From contig NZ_JOJE01000023.1 in the NCBI RefSeq assembly GCF_000720255.1, positions 1-64,000 of the forward strand: 64,000 nucleotides of DNA, given 5' to 3'. Position numbers and translations under genes: made by a program. Shown here piece by piece: positions 11,133 to 19,347 of this stretch. This DNA is from Streptomyces griseus subsp. griseus (GTDB lineage: Bacteria; Actinomycetota; Actinomycetes; Streptomycetales; Streptomycetaceae). The notes beneath the pieces were generated by a model, which saw only the letters and a program-made list of their open reading frames with translations, made no database searches and was not told where the DNA came from. The first letter of the stretch is position 1, and every line of letters starts with the position of its first letter.

Positions 11133-11627
11133 TTACAGGATCTGAAAGACCTTGTAGGCGATGCCGCCTTCGACCAGATATCCCGACCCGACGCAGACTG
11201 TGCCGTTGAGCCATGTGTAGGGCTCTGCCCCCGTCTCGAAAAGCGGGTTGGTCCGGAAGTAGTAGTGGGCTGGGTCGATCCGGTACCGCTCATCGGGGTC
11301 GGCCAGGGCGTCGCGCACCTCGGGCGGGGTGACCCAGCGGCCGCCGTAGGTCATGTGCAGGAGGGCGTCGTCGTGGGTGCGCAGAGTCAGGCGTACGTCC
11401 AGGGTCATCGCTCCGTCGGGGGCGAACAGCGCCCAGTCTCCCCCGCCGGGGAGGACGTCGCCGCTCAGCCTGGGGCCGTGGAACGTGCCGCCTGCCGCAC
11501 CGAAGAGGACGCGCCGGCCGAACGGGCCGCTGCCGATGGGCAGGCGGGGGTTCAGGTCGACGACCATGTCGAAGAGGTGCGCTGTCCGGATCTCGCCGAC
11601 GTCCTTCACACGCGGGTCTGCCGTCAT
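11133..11627 (-). CDS. DUF3237 family protein
   Basis: The product is 164 aa and starts at an ATG inside an ATGA overlap with the upstream gene's stop, so translation is coupled. The sequence has the DUF3237 pattern: an early L-F-D-M-V-V-D-L, then G-R-R-V-L-F-G-A-A-G-G-T-F-H-G-P-R-L-S-G, later Y-G-G-R-W, and a terminal Y-Y-F-R-T-N-P-L-F-E-T-G. DUF3237 proteins are small beta-barrel proteins of unsettled function, often beside polyketide-cyclase-like or aromatic-degradation genes, as here. The two-gene unit lies divergent to a TetR regulator across a palindromic operator. Confidence 0.85.
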   Translation of the reverse strand: MTADPRVKDVGEIRTAHLFDMVVDLNPRLPIGSGPFGRRVLFGAAGGTFHGPRLSGDVLPGGGDWALFAPDGAMTLDVRLTLRTHDDALLHMTYGGRWVTPPEVRDALADPDERYRIDPAHYYFRTNPLFETGAEPYTWLNGTVCVGSGYLVEGGIAYKVFQIL

Positions 11628-12088
11628 GCCGCGTCGCCTCCTGCGAGCGCGGGGAACAGCCTCTGTCGGACCGCGTCCGTCGAGACTCCCGACTGTGCGC
11701 ACAGCGTCGCCAGGTCGAAGAAGAAGCGTTCTCCTGCGACCAGGTCGTCTTTGAAAGTGAAGTGGATGAACACCGGTATCTCAGCACGTTCGCCGTTGGG
11801 GACAGCACCGAACCGGTTGCCCGTCATGGTCAGCCGCGCTGTGCCCCAGCACACGAGCGTGTCGCCGTTGTTCGCGTGACCGTGCAGGACGACGTCGTAG
11901 TCGGGGAACGAGGCGAAGAACCGCCGTAACGCCTTCTCGTTCTCGGCCAGGCCCCGAGCCGTCGTACCGAAGGCCGGAGTCTCGAGGACCATGTCGGGAT
12001 GGAAGAGCCGCAGGGCGGCTGGAACGTCCTGTCGGCTCTTGGCGACGGCGAGCGCGTGCGCCAGTTCGAGCCTGCGTTGTTCATGCAT
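11624..12088 (-). CDS. SnoaL-like/NTF2-fold protein
   Basis: The protein is about 154 aa. The ATG at 12088 has an excellent AAGGAGG ribosome site 5 bases upstream. The sequence fits the NTF2-like alpha+beta barrel: an N-terminal helix, L-F-H-P-D-M-V-L-E-T-P-A-F-G, A-L-R-R-F-F-A-S-F-P-D-Y, and late strands I-P-V-F-I-H-F-T-F-K-D. Members include polyketide cyclases and small-molecule isomerases or hydrolases. The substrate cannot be inferred. It overlaps the DUF3237 gene and faces the TetR gene, which probably represses both. Confidence 0.8.
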   Translation of the reverse strand: MHEQRRLELAHALAVAKSRQDVPAALRLFHPDMVLETPAFGTTARGLAENEKALRRFFASFPDYDVVLHGHANNGDTLVCWGTARLTMTGNRFGAVPNGERAEIPVFIHFTFKDDLVAGERFFFDLATLCAQSGVSTDAVRQRLFPALAGGDAA

Positions 12089-12122
12089 AGGTGCCTCCTT
12101 CACAACGTGTTTGCAAAGTAAA

Positions 12123-12140
12123 CATACGATCGGTCGTATG
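12123..12140. promoter_or_regulatory. TetR-type palindromic operator
   Basis: CATACGA, 4 bp, TCGTATG is an 18-bp site with perfect 7-bp arms, lying between the divergent SnoaL-like and TetR genes. Size, symmetry and position are those of a TetR-family operator controlling both directions. Confidence 0.85.
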
Positions 12141-12171
12141 CTTGAGGCAAGCGCATGACAGGATGAAGTCG

Positions 12172-12837
12172 ATGAACGAGCACTCAGGGAGCCGAGGGCG
12201 ACAAGTGGCTGTGTCCACAACGGAAGCAACAGGCGCGACGGTGGCGGACCAGCGCCTTGTCCGCGGTGCCCGGACCCGGCACAAGATCACGCGCCACGGC
12301 GTCGACGTCGCCTCCCTGGAAGGGCTCAACGGGCTCAGCATCGGCCGTCTGGCCACCGACCTGGGGCTGAGCAAGAGCGGCATCCAGACGCTCTTCAAGA
12401 CCAAGGAGAACCTCCAGCTCGCGGTCTCGGAGTCGGCGCGCGAAGAGTTCACCGAAGCGGTCATCCGCCCCGCACAGACCGCTCAGCCCGGCACCGCCCG
12501 GCTGCGCGCACTGACGGAACGCTGGATCTCCTACATCGAGGCGCCGTTGTTCGCCGGAGGCTGCTTCTGGGCGGCCTGCCTCCCCGACTTCGACAGCCGG
12601 CCCGGGAAGGTCCGTGACACCCTGCTGCTCCACCGCCGCACATGGCTCGCTCTTCTCGCCGGCGAACTCGACTGCGCCGTGAACACCGGGGAGATCGCCC
12701 AACTGGACGTGGGCCTCACGGTCTTTCAGATCGACGCTGTACTCAACGCCGCAAACACCGCACTGCGCCTGGGTGAAAGTGACGCGGTCTCAAAGGTTCG
12801 CCGCGTGGTCGACGGGTTCCTTGCACCCCCGCACTGA
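12172..12837 (+). CDS. TetR/AcrR family transcriptional regulator
   Basis: The product is about 221 aa from the ATG at 12172. An ATG at 12163 and a GTG further in are alternatives, and none has a strong ribosome site. The N-terminal helix-turn-helix reads L-S-I-G-R-L-A-T-D-L-G-L-S-K-S-G-I-Q-T-L-F with K-T-K-E-N-L after it, the standard TetR layout. The C-terminal ligand domain contains F-A-G-G-C-F-W-A-A, as in the TetR_C_6/YcdC-like group. It starts 32 bp from the palindrome at 12123-12140 and very likely represses itself and the divergent SnoaL-like/DUF3237 pair. The inducer is unknown. Confidence 0.9.
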   Translation: MNEHSGSRGRQVAVSTTEATGATVADQRLVRGARTRHKITRHGVDVASLEGLNGLSIGRLATDLGLSKSGIQTLFKTKENLQLAVSESAREEFTEAVIRPAQTAQPGTARLRALTERWISYIEAPLFAGGCFWAACLPDFDSRPGKVRDTLLLHRRTWLALLAGELDCAVNTGEIAQLDVGLTVFQIDAVLNAANTALRLGESDAVSKVRRVVDGFLAPPH

Positions 12838-13016
12838 CAGGCGACCCCCGCACGAGAGGCGCCTCGACGGCCAATGCGTGGCATGTCACGGCAGGGCAGT
12901 TGCAAGTTCCGGGATTGCGTCGATCATCAGCGCCCAGCGGGAGTTGACGCAGCAACAGCACAGGCACGAGATCGTTGATCACCAGGGTGTCTATGCCAGC
13001 TGATCACATCGAGGTC

Positions 13017-13190
13017 CCGTGCCTGCCGCAGTATCTTCCCCTATCCCGCCGTCCTGCTGAAGGTGGGTCCGCTGGACGCGGACCGGGCCGCTGACCTGCG
13101 CCCCTACTTCGACGCGGTGCCCGATCCGCGCTCGCGGTGCGGCCGGTGGTACTCCCTGGGAGACCATGCGCTCCACGATTGCCGTCGTCG
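13017..13190 (+). pseudogene. Transposase fragment, ISAs1-like N-terminal region
   Basis: In one frame the stretch reads L-R-P-Y-F-D-A-V-P-D-P-R-S-R-C-G-R-W-Y-S-L, which matches the conserved start of ISAs1/H-repeat type transposases (Y-F-x-x-V-P-D-P-R-x-x-x-G-R-x-Y-x-L). It is frameshifted relative to the preceding ATG, loses similarity within about 20 codons, and has no DDE body. It is debris of an old insertion in the gap between the TetR and DinB genes; no terminal repeats are visible. Confidence 0.5.
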
Positions 13191-13193
13191 CGG

Positions 13194-13787
13194 CTACGGC
13201 ATGCGAGATGCCTGCTCAGCCACACGCTGCAGTCGGCTTCGGTAGTCCGCCCACCACGCAGAGTCGCCCGATGCCATGCCGGCGTTGCGCTCGTTCATGC
13301 CCACGGCGCCGTCGACGTGTTCGCGAAGGATGTCGGCGTGTCCGGCGTGCCGGTGTGTGTCGGCGGTCACGCGCACCAGGGCGTGGTGCAGTGTGATCTC
13401 ATTGCCGTTGCTCGGCCACCAAGGCACCTTGCCTATCGCGTCGAGCGCCAGCGCGTCGATGGTCGCGTCCGAGTGGGCCCACGCTCGGCGATAGCGCGCA
13501 ACGATGTACTCGCGCGACTCGTCGGCGGTGGCCCACATATGAGCGTTGGGCTCAGAGCCCGCTCCGAACCAGGGCCGCCGTTCGCCGGACGGCCGTCCGA
13601 ACGTGTCGCCCAGGTAGCCCAGCTCTACGCAGGACGCGTGCTTGACCAGGCCCAGGAGGTTGGTGCCGGTCGGCGTCAACGGGCGGCGAATGTCGTACTC
13701 GGAGAGCCCTTCCAGCTTCCAGAGCAGGGCATCACGGGCGTCCTGCAGATAGAGGCGCAGGTCCGCCTTGGGATCCGGTATCGGCAT
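13194..13787 (-). CDS. DinB-like (DUF664) protein
   Basis: The protein is 197 aa from the internal ATG at 13787. It is predicted to be a four-helix bundle with the family pattern: L-Y-L-Q-D-A-R-D-A-L-L-W-K-L-E-G-L-S-E-Y at the start, N-L-L-G-L-V-K-H-A-S-C-V-E with a metal-binding His, and the late R-H-A-G-H-A-D-I-L-R-E-H motif with two more His. DinB proteins include metal-dependent thiol transferases (bacillithiol or mycothiol type) and uncharacterised stress proteins. A second family member lies at 15808. No operon partner is evident: the Lrp gene upstream is 24 bp away on the same strand. Confidence 0.85.
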   Translation of the reverse strand: MPIPDPKADLRLYLQDARDALLWKLEGLSEYDIRRPLTPTGTNLLGLVKHASCVELGYLGDTFGRPSGERRPWFGAGSEPNAHMWATADESREYIVARYRRAWAHSDATIDALALDAIGKVPWWPSNGNEITLHHALVRVTADTHRHAGHADILREHVDGAVGMNERNAGMASGDSAWWADYRSRLQRVAEQASRMP

Positions 13788-13811
13788 GCGGCCAGTCTGC
13801 CGCACGTACGC

Positions 13812-14276
13812 TCAGTCGCGCGCGTGCAGGCGTGCGGGGGCGGTGTTGCTCACCTGCTGGAAGATGACCGAGGTGCGGAAGCCGGTGATTTCGCCGCGCT
13901 TGCTGAGCCGGTCGGTGAGGAAGGCGTGCAGGTGGTCCAGATCCTGAACGGCGACGTGAAGGAGGAAGTCGTCGCCTCCTGAGAGCACGAAGACGTGGAG
14001 GACTTCTGTCAGGCCACTGGCGAAGACCTTGAAGGCGTCGATGACGGCGCGGCTGAGAGGGCGTACCTGAACCGACACGAGCGCCTGAACGCCGCGGTTG
14101 AGGGCCGCGGGATCGATGTCGGCGTGGTAGCCGCGGATGACGCCCCGGCGGTGGAGCGCCCGAACCCGCTCCAGGCAGGTCGAGGGGGCGATGCCGAGCT
14201 GCCGGGCGAGTTCGCGGTTGGACTGCCGTGCATCTGTCTGGAGAAGCCGGACGATCTCCGAATCAAGTTCATCCAT
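13812..14276 (-). CDS. Lrp/AsnC family regulator
   Basis: The 154-aa protein starts M-D-E-L-D-S-E-I-V-R-L-L-Q-T-D-A-R, the usual Lrp opening. An HTH follows (R-E-L-A-R-Q-L-G-I-A-P-S-T-C-L-E-R-V-R), and the C-terminal RAM ligand-sensing domain contains D-D-F-L-L-H-V-A-V-Q-D. Lrp/AsnC proteins sense amino acids. It is divergent from an amino-acid dehydrogenase 112 bp away, so it is most likely that gene's local regulator. Confidence 0.92.
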   Translation of the reverse strand: MDELDSEIVRLLQTDARQSNRELARQLGIAPSTCLERVRALHRRGVIRGYHADIDPAALNRGVQALVSVQVRPLSRAVIDAFKVFASGLTEVLHVFVLSGGDDFLLHVAVQDLDHLHAFLTDRLSKRGEITGFRTSVIFQQVSNTAPARLHARD

Positions 14277-14388
14277 GGTCGGCTACCGTACCCGATCTTC
14301 AGTCAAACGTTCGGCCGAGCACCTCATCCATGAGTCAGTCATCCAGTATGACGCCATCGAAGCGGACAACGAAGGGACTGGCGGACTC

Positions 14389-15495
14389 ATGCTCGATCAT
14401 GAACAGGTCGTGATCCACACCGGTCGGCGCTCGCGGCTGCCGGTAATCGTGGCTGTCCACTCGACGGCGCTCGGTCCGGCGGCCGGCGGCCTCCGGCTCT
14501 GGCACTACCCTCACTGGCGGGACGGCCTCACCGACGCCCTTCGCCTGTCGGCGGCGATGACCGCGAAGTTCGCTGTGGCCGGGCTGCCCAGTGGCGGCGG
14601 GAAGGCCGTCGTAGCCCTGCCGGAGGGGATGGAACTCGATGCCGTCCGACGCCGCGACGTGCTGCACGACGTGGCGGACGTCATCGCGTCGCTGGGTGGT
14701 GTGTACGCGACCGGGCCGGATGTCGGGACCAGCCCCGACGACATGGCGTCGATCGGGGAAACCACCCCCCATGTGTTCTGCCGACCGGCCCATCTGGGCG
14801 GCAGCGGCGACTCGTCCCCGCACACCGCGCGGGGGGCGCTTGCCGCGCTGCGGGCCGTCAACCGGCGGTTGTACGGCACCTCGAGCCTGAGCGGCCGCGC
14901 TCTCGCCGTGGTCGGGCTGGGCCGGGTCGGCGCCGACCTCGCCCGCCTCCTCGCGGCCGAAGGAGCCGCCCTGACGGTGACCGACATCGACCCGGACAAA
15001 CAGAAGATCGGCGACGAGCTCGGCGCTGTCTGGCGGTCACCCGACGAGATCCTCGCTGCGGACGTGGACATCGTGGTCCCCGCAGCTCTCGGCTCCACCC
15101 TGACCAGGCGGACTGCGGCGGAGCTCCGCTGCCGTGCCGTGGTCGGACCGGCGAACAACCAGCTCGCCACGCCGGATGTCGCAGACCTGCTGCACCAGCG
15201 CAGCATCGTCTGGGTTCCGGACTATGTCGCAAGCGCGGGCGGAGTCATCAACGCCGTCAGCATCGAGCTGCACCACGTCAGTGCCGGCGAGGCCCGCGCA
15301 CGAGTCCGCGCCATCGAGGAAACCGTCGATGACCTGCTGGACACCGCGCAGCGCCACGGCCAGAACCCGGCGCAAGCGGCGAGCGAGCTGGTCCGGCGCC
15401 GCCTGCGCGTCACGTCCGACCCCACCAGCGCACCCCCGATGTCGTTGCGGTTGCGGGCAGCAGGGCCCGACGACGCCGAAACACGGCACTGCTGA
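14389..15495 (+). CDS. Glu/Leu/Phe/Val dehydrogenase family protein
   Basis: The product is 368 aa from the ATG at 14389, which has a GAAGGG site upstream. It shows the branched-chain amino acid dehydrogenase pattern: G-P-A-A-G-G-L-R-L near the start, the catalytic lysine motif M-T-A-K-F-A-V-A-G-L-P-S-G-G-G-K, then T-G-P-D-V-G-T-S, and a Rossmann glycine motif A-V-V-G-L-G-R-V-G-A-D-L. The length equals that of Streptomyces valine dehydrogenase. It would oxidatively deaminate an aliphatic amino acid with NAD+, feeding 2-oxo acids to acyl-CoA precursor supply. The first 50 residues differ from the usual valine dehydrogenase, so it may be a paralogue with another preference. The divergent Lrp gene is the likely regulator. 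Confidence 0.88.
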   Translation: MLDHEQVVIHTGRRSRLPVIVAVHSTALGPAAGGLRLWHYPHWRDGLTDALRLSAAMTAKFAVAGLPSGGGKAVVALPEGMELDAVRRRDVLHDVADVIASLGGVYATGPDVGTSPDDMASIGETTPHVFCRPAHLGGSGDSSPHTARGALAALRAVNRRLYGTSSLSGRALAVVGLGRVGADLARLLAAEGAALTVTDIDPDKQKIGDELGAVWRSPDEILAADVDIVVPAALGSTLTRRTAAELRCRAVVGPANNQLATPDVADLLHQRSIVWVPDYVASAGGVINAVSIELHHVSAGEARARVRAIEETVDDLLDTAQRHGQNPAQAASELVRRRLRVTSDPTSAPPMSLRLRAAGPDDAETRHC

Positions 15496-15807
15496 ACACC
15501 GACAGCCGGCGTCGGCACTACCGCGGCTGGACGTCCGCCACGGCGCCGCAGACTCCAGGGGGATGCGGATCCTCCACGCCGGGAAGCCCTGACGGGCATT
15601 CATGGCTCTCGTGCGACACACCGGCGATGACCGTGGGGTGACGACCTTGCGGACGGCCGCGGTCTTGGCACGGTGCTTTCCCGGTTGGCGAAACAGCAGG
15701 TGCCCGACGTCGGCCAGAGGCGCTGGGCGGCGGCTTCACCATGCGGTACGTGACATGGCGTTCACGGCCGCGCGAACAGCGCGCACAGCGCGCACGGAAG
15801 GGCGGAC
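15496..15807 (+). other. Gap with no supported gene
   Basis: Short frames are present, but none has a ribosome site or a recognisable protein pattern. The last 30 bases contain repeated GCGCGAACAGCGCGCACAG-type sequence just before the DinB start. I see nothing more. Confidence 0.6.
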
Positions 15808-16359
15808 ATGAGCCATCCCACCAGAAGAGCCGAACTGTTCGGTGGCGCCGACAGCGATCGCCGGTTCACCGGGCCGACCACGGGCGACGAACGGCGCATG
15901 CTCATCGACGTCCTGAGCGCCCAGCGCGCCACGCTGCAGTTGAAGTGCTCCGACCTGGGCCCGGAGTTGTCCCTGCGGTCTGTGGAGCCGTCCACGCTTT
16001 CACTCCTCGGCCTGGTCCGGCACCTCGCCGATGTGGAACGCCGCTGGTTCCGGCGGGTCCTGGACGGGCAGGACCTGCCGGCCCTCTTCTCCTCGACTGT
16101 CGACCCCGACGGGGACTTCGACGGCGCCACGGACAACCCCAGGGTCGTCGCCGCGGCATGGGAGGCGTGGCAGAACGAGGTGGCCTTCGCCGAAAGGTTC
16201 GTAACCGAGGCCCCCGACCTCGACGTTGAAGGCGACGACTCCTGGCGCGGAAGGGTGTCGCTGCGCTGGGTACTCATCCACATGATCGAGGAGTACGCCC
16301 GCCATAACGGCCACGCCGACCTGCTCCGCGAGCGCATCGACGGAGCGGTCGGCGTGTGA
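15808..16359 (+). CDS. DinB-like (DUF664) protein
   Basis: The 183-aa protein has the DinB bundle pattern: E-R-R-M-L-I-D-V-L-S-A-Q-R-A-T-L at helix 1, L-S-L-L-G-L-V-R-H-L-A-D-V-E-R-R-W-F with the first metal-ligand His, and I-E-E-Y-A-R-H-N-G-H-A-D-L-L-R-E-R-I-D-G with the last two. It is more typical of the family than the paralogue at 13194 and is not a close duplicate of it. The GGAAGGGCGGAC stretch before the ATG is the ribosome site. The next gene, a Nudix hydrolase, follows closely on the same strand. Confidence 0.87.
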   Translation: MSHPTRRAELFGGADSDRRFTGPTTGDERRMLIDVLSAQRATLQLKCSDLGPELSLRSVEPSTLSLLGLVRHLADVERRWFRRVLDGQDLPALFSSTVDPDGDFDGATDNPRVVAAAWEAWQNEVAFAERFVTEAPDLDVEGDDSWRGRVSLRWVLIHMIEEYARHNGHADLLRERIDGAVGV

Positions 16360-16433
16360 GGAGTGAGGGGGCGTTTTGTTCTTTCCGCCCGCGCCGGCCC
16401 AGAGCCGCTGACAGGCTTGGGAGGATGGCGTCC

Positions 16434-16874
16434 ATGACACAGGACGGTGGGGCGGTCGTTCCCAAAAGCTCCGAAGAGCCGGATTTCCTGGTGGTCGTGG
16501 CCGCTGCGATTGTCCAGGGAGGGCGTCTTTTGGTGGTGAGCAAGAAGGTGGCTCCCGAGGTCTTCTATCTGCCCGGCGGGAAGCCCGACGTGGGAGAGAG
16601 GCCGATGGAGGCTCTGGTCCGGGAGCTCGATGAGGAACTCGGGGTTTGCCCGTTGGATCCGCGGTTTCTGGCTGAAGTCGAAGCCCTCGCGGCTCTTGAG
16701 GGCGTGCCCATGAAGATGACGGTCTTCGAGGCGAGCATCAGCCAAGTCCCCCGGCCTGCAGCTGAGCTGGCGGACCTGCGATGGATCTCCGGTGCTGAAC
16801 CAGGTGTGCAGCTGGCTCCGGCGGTGCGGGACCAGGTGCTGCCACTTCTCAGGCAGAACGGCCTGCTCGCCTGA
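16434..16874 (+). CDS. Nudix hydrolase
   Basis: The 146-aa protein contains a complete Nudix box at about residues 49-71: G-K-P-D-V-G-E, then seven residues, then R-E-L-D-E-E-L-G-V, so the metal-binding glutamates are all present. I chose the ATG at 16434 because GGGAGG lies 8 bases upstream; the ATG at 16425 is too close to that site. Nudix enzymes cleave nucleoside diphosphates linked to another group. The flanking sequence gives no substrate clue. It is probably co-transcribed with the DinB gene 75 bp upstream. Confidence 0.9.
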   Translation: MTQDGGAVVPKSSEEPDFLVVVAAAIVQGGRLLVVSKKVAPEVFYLPGGKPDVGERPMEALVRELDEELGVCPLDPRFLAEVEALAALEGVPMKMTVFEASISQVPRPAAELADLRWISGAEPGVQLAPAVRDQVLPLLRQNGLLA

Positions 16875-16937
16875 CAGCGGAGCCGACGGCAGCGCACGAA
16901 GGGTATCTGTGGGGTATCTGTGGCGACGCCGCTCAGG

Positions 16938-17288
16938 TCAGCTTTTGGTGTTGGGCTGTTGTGGGTTGGCCTCCGGGTCGGCCGGACTGAACGCAGGGCG
17001 GAGGAAGGTCCGGTCGAAGCGACGAATGCAGCCCGTTTGCTCGCTCAGCTGCCACAGCTGACTCGCTTGGGGGTCTTGCCGGATGGCCTCGCGGTAGGAC
17101 TCGTAGGCTGCGAGGCTGGGGAACGAGAACAGCGCATAGGCGATGTCGTTGGCGCCTTCGTGCGGCAGGAAGCAGCCGTGGTGGGTGCCGCCCAGCCGGT
17201 TCACGATTGGTATCCACCCCGTCACATACCTCTCGAATGCGGAGATCTGCCGGGGATCGATTTGGTAGCGCAGGTGGCAGGTGATCAC
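16938..17288 (-). CDS. NIPSNAP family protein
   Basis: The protein is about 116 aa from a GTG at 17288 that has an AGGAA upstream; an ATG 39 bases further up lacks a site. It shows the NIPSNAP ferredoxin-like pattern: C-H-L-R-Y-Q-I-D-P-R-Q-I-S-A-F-E-R-Y, I-P-I-V-N-R-L-G-G-T-H-H-G-C-F-L-P-H-E-G, A-Y-A-L-F-S-F-P-S-L-A-A-Y-E-S-Y-R, and F-D-R-T-F-L-R-P at the end. Function is unknown for most bacterial members. Confidence 0.8.
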   Translation of the reverse strand: MITCHLRYQIDPRQISAFERYVTGWIPIVNRLGGTHHGCFLPHEGANDIAYALFSFPSLAAYESYREAIRQDPQASQLWQLSEQTGCIRRFDRTFLRPAFSPADPEANPQQPNTKS

Positions 17289-17364
17289 GGAGCCATTGTT
17301 CCTGGCCGGGCTGCCCTCTTCGTCCATCGGGGGAGGAGCGCTTGCGAGGTGCTCATCTCACCGC

Positions 17365-17694
17365 TCAGGACGAGGGCGTGAAGCCGGCGGACTGGTCGAG
17401 GTGGAAGGCGGAGCCGAGACCCGTCGGAGTCCACCCCTCACGCAGGGCCACGCGAACAGCCGCAGCGACAGTGGACGACAGCACAGGCTCAGCCTCGCGG
17501 CCGATCCAGTTGCTCGAATGCGGCCGTCTGGTGGTGACCACGAGCGTCGTGCCTGGCGTGTCCGCGTGCTCGACCGCGAATGTGCACGGCGACCAGGCCA
17601 GGCCCTGGGAGTACGTCGGCCTGCCTCGCAGCCGCCAGCGGTAGGCCCTGCCGTCGACAACGATCCGTCGTGATCCCTTGCGGACCAGCGCCAT
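17365..17694 (-). CDS. Hypothetical protein (109 aa)
   Basis: The ATG at 17694 follows a GGGGGG run serving as ribosome site. The protein is mostly beta: it begins M-A-L-V-R-K-G-S-R-R-I-V-V-D-G and goes on Y-R-W-R-L-R-G-R-P-T-Y-S-Q-G, then T-L-V-V-T-T-R-R-P-H-S-S-N-W, and a final helix V-A-A-A-V-R-V-A-L-R-E-G-W-T-P. It has no signal peptide or membrane segment. I recognise it as a recurrent actinobacterial small protein but know no function. Confidence 0.6.
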   Translation of the reverse strand: MALVRKGSRRIVVDGRAYRWRLRGRPTYSQGLAWSPCTFAVEHADTPGTTLVVTTRRPHSSNWIGREAEPVLSSTVAAAVRVALREGWTPTGLGSAFHLDQSAGFTPSS

Positions 17695-17734
17695 GACACC
17701 CCCCTGCAACAGCGAAGATGCTAGCTGTTGCACG

Positions 17735-18034
17735 TCAGGGCGTTGGTGACGGCGCATAGTGGTGGGCAAGATCGGTGGCGAGGTCGCGAAGGTGAGCCCT
17801 GGCTTCGGTGGGGCCGTGCACAGTGATGGCGCTCCCGAACGGCAGTAGTGCTCGCACGTCCTCCAGATGCAGGAAGCGGATGGTCACCTTGCGGCCGGTG
17901 GCGGATTCTTCATGGTCGTCCCGGACGAGTCGTAGGCCGAAGATCCGTTGCGCTCGCTCGAGCTGGGTCTGGTCGATGGTGGCGCTGACCTCTATCGCGT
18001 GATTGTGTTCCCACTGATCAATGAGCGCTGCGGC
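17735..18034 (-). pseudogene. WYL-domain regulator remnant (C-terminal part)
   Basis: The segment reads A-L-I-D-Q-W-E-H-N-H-A-I-E-V, then V-R-D-D-H-E-E-S-A-T-G-R-K-V-T-I-R-F, then D-V-R-A-L-L-P-F-G-S-A-I-T-V-H-G-P, the recognisable C-terminal extension of YafY/WYL transcription regulators. The N-terminal winged helix and the WYL core are missing, replaced upstream by Arg-rich sequence that does not look coded. It is a truncated relic. Confidence 0.6.
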
Positions 18035-18181
18035 GACCTCTGACCCGGCTCCGCACCGGCCTCTACGGCGCTGGCGACGAGCCGACGTCCGCGACCGAGG
18101 GCGGTTGACGCGTGGCTCCCTTGACGGGCTGTCGCTTGTCCTCTGCCTCACCCGTAGAGGTGCGCGCGTAAGACCCGCAGG

Positions 18182-18697
18182 TCAGAGTGCTTCCCTGGAC
18201 GGAGTAACCGGCTCCCCCGACTTACGTACCACGGGCAGAACACTCCACGGGAAGTTGATCCACTCGTCGGTGCGCTTCCAGACATACTCGCACTTCACGA
18301 GCGAGTGGGGCTTCTCATAGATGACGGCGCTGCGCACCTCGGCGACCGTGTCGAGGCAGAAGTCGCGCACCAGCTTGAGCGTCTTGCCGGTGTCGGCGAC
18401 GTCGTCGGTGATGAGGACCTTCTTGTCGGAGAAGTCGATCACGTTGGGGACGGGCGCGAGCATGACGGGCATCTCGAGGGTCGTACCGACTCCGGTGTAG
18501 AACTCGACGTTCACGAGATGGATGTTCTTGCAGTCCAGGGCGTAGGCGAGCCCGCCCGCGACGAAGACGCCCCCGCGGGCGATGCTGAGCACGACGTCCG
18601 GCTCGTATCCGTCGTCGGCGATGGTCTGCGCCAGCTCCCGCACGGCGGTGCCGAACTGCTCGTAGCTGAGGTTCTCCCGGGTGGCGCCCATGCTCAC
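18182..18697 (-). CDS. Phosphoribosyltransferase
   Basis: The 171-aa protein has the type I PRTase core: [16 protein letters not shown] near the start, and the PRPP-binding loop [14 protein letters not shown] at mid-length. It resembles the xanthine/hypoxanthine PRTase-like proteins encoded beside dcd in Streptomyces. The probable GTG start overlaps the dcd stop by 4 bp; an ATG two codons later is an alternative. The overlap with dCTP deaminase places it in nucleotide salvage. The base it accepts is not certain. Confidence 0.88.
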   Translation of the reverse strand: MSMGATRENLSYEQFGTAVRELAQTIADDGYEPDVVLSIARGGVFVAGGLAYALDCKNIHLVNVEFYTGVGTTLEMPVMLAPVPNVIDFSDKKVLITDDVADTGKTLKLVRDFCLDTVAEVRSAVIYEKPHSLVKCEYVWKRTDEWINFPWSVLPVVRKSGEPVTPSREAL

Positions 18698-19269
18698 ACC
18701 TGGGTCCGGTGGAAGTTCAGGTAGGAGCGGGAGGCGGTGGGTCCGCGCTGGCCCTGGTAGCGGGAGCCGTAGCGCTCACTGCCGTAGGGGTGCTCGGCCG
18801 GCGAGCTCAAGCGGAACATGCACAGCTGGCCGATCTTCATCCCTGGCCAGAGCTTGATGGGGAGCGTCGCGAGGTTGGACAGCTCAAGGGTGACGTGCCC
18901 AGAGAACCCCGGGTCGATGAAACCCGCGGTGGAGTGGGTGACGAGCCCGAGCCGGCCGAGGGAGGACTTGCCTTCGAGCCGTGAGGCGAGGTCGTCGGGA
19001 AGAGTGATGACCTCGTAGGTGGAGGCCAGCACGAACTCCCCGGGGTGCAGGATGAACGGCTCGTCGCCGTCCGGCTCCACGAGCCGCGTCAGGTCGGTCT
19101 GCTCGACGGCGGGGTCGATATGGGGGTAGCGGTGATTCTCGAACACCCGGAAGTAGCGGTCGAGCCGCACATCGATGCTCGACGGCTGCACCATCGATTC
19201 GTCGTAGGGATCGATCCGTACCCGCCCGGCGTCGATCTCGGCCCGGATGTCCTTGTCTGAGAGAAGCAC
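18694..19269 (-). CDS. dcd: dCTP deaminase
   Basis: The 191-aa protein begins at a GTG with M-L-L-S-D-K-D-I-R. It carries [10 protein letters not shown], the catalytic [20 protein letters not shown] segment with the active-site Glu/Arg/Ser region, and E-L-S-N-L. It converts dCTP to dUTP (in some actinobacteria directly to dUMP) for thymidylate supply. It is the first gene of a two-gene overlap with a phosphoribosyltransferase. The neighbourhood (dcd beside tRNA-Gly) is as in other streptomycetes. Confidence 0.97.
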   Translation of the reverse strand: MLLSDKDIRAEIDAGRVRIDPYDESMVQPSSIDVRLDRYFRVFENHRYPHIDPAVEQTDLTRLVEPDGDEPFILHPGEFVLASTYEVITLPDDLASRLEGKSSLGRLGLVTHSTAGFIDPGFSGHVTLELSNLATLPIKLWPGMKIGQLCMFRLSSPAEHPYGSERYGSRYQGQRGPTASRSYLNFHRTQV

Positions 19270-19286
19270 GTCCCGAGGATACGCAA

Positions 19287-19326
19287 GGCGCGCGGAGCCC
19301 CCACAATCAGGACGACTCCGCGCGCC
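19287..19326 (-). terminator. Hairpin between the 52-aa gene and dcd
   Basis: GGCGCGCGGAG and CTCCGCGCGCC form a perfect 11-bp stem with an 18-base loop. It lies 22 bp past the stop of the small minus-strand gene and 18 bp before the dcd start, so it should separate the two transcripts. Confidence 0.65.
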
Positions 19327-19347
19327 AGGCCGTTTCTCTCCGTATCG

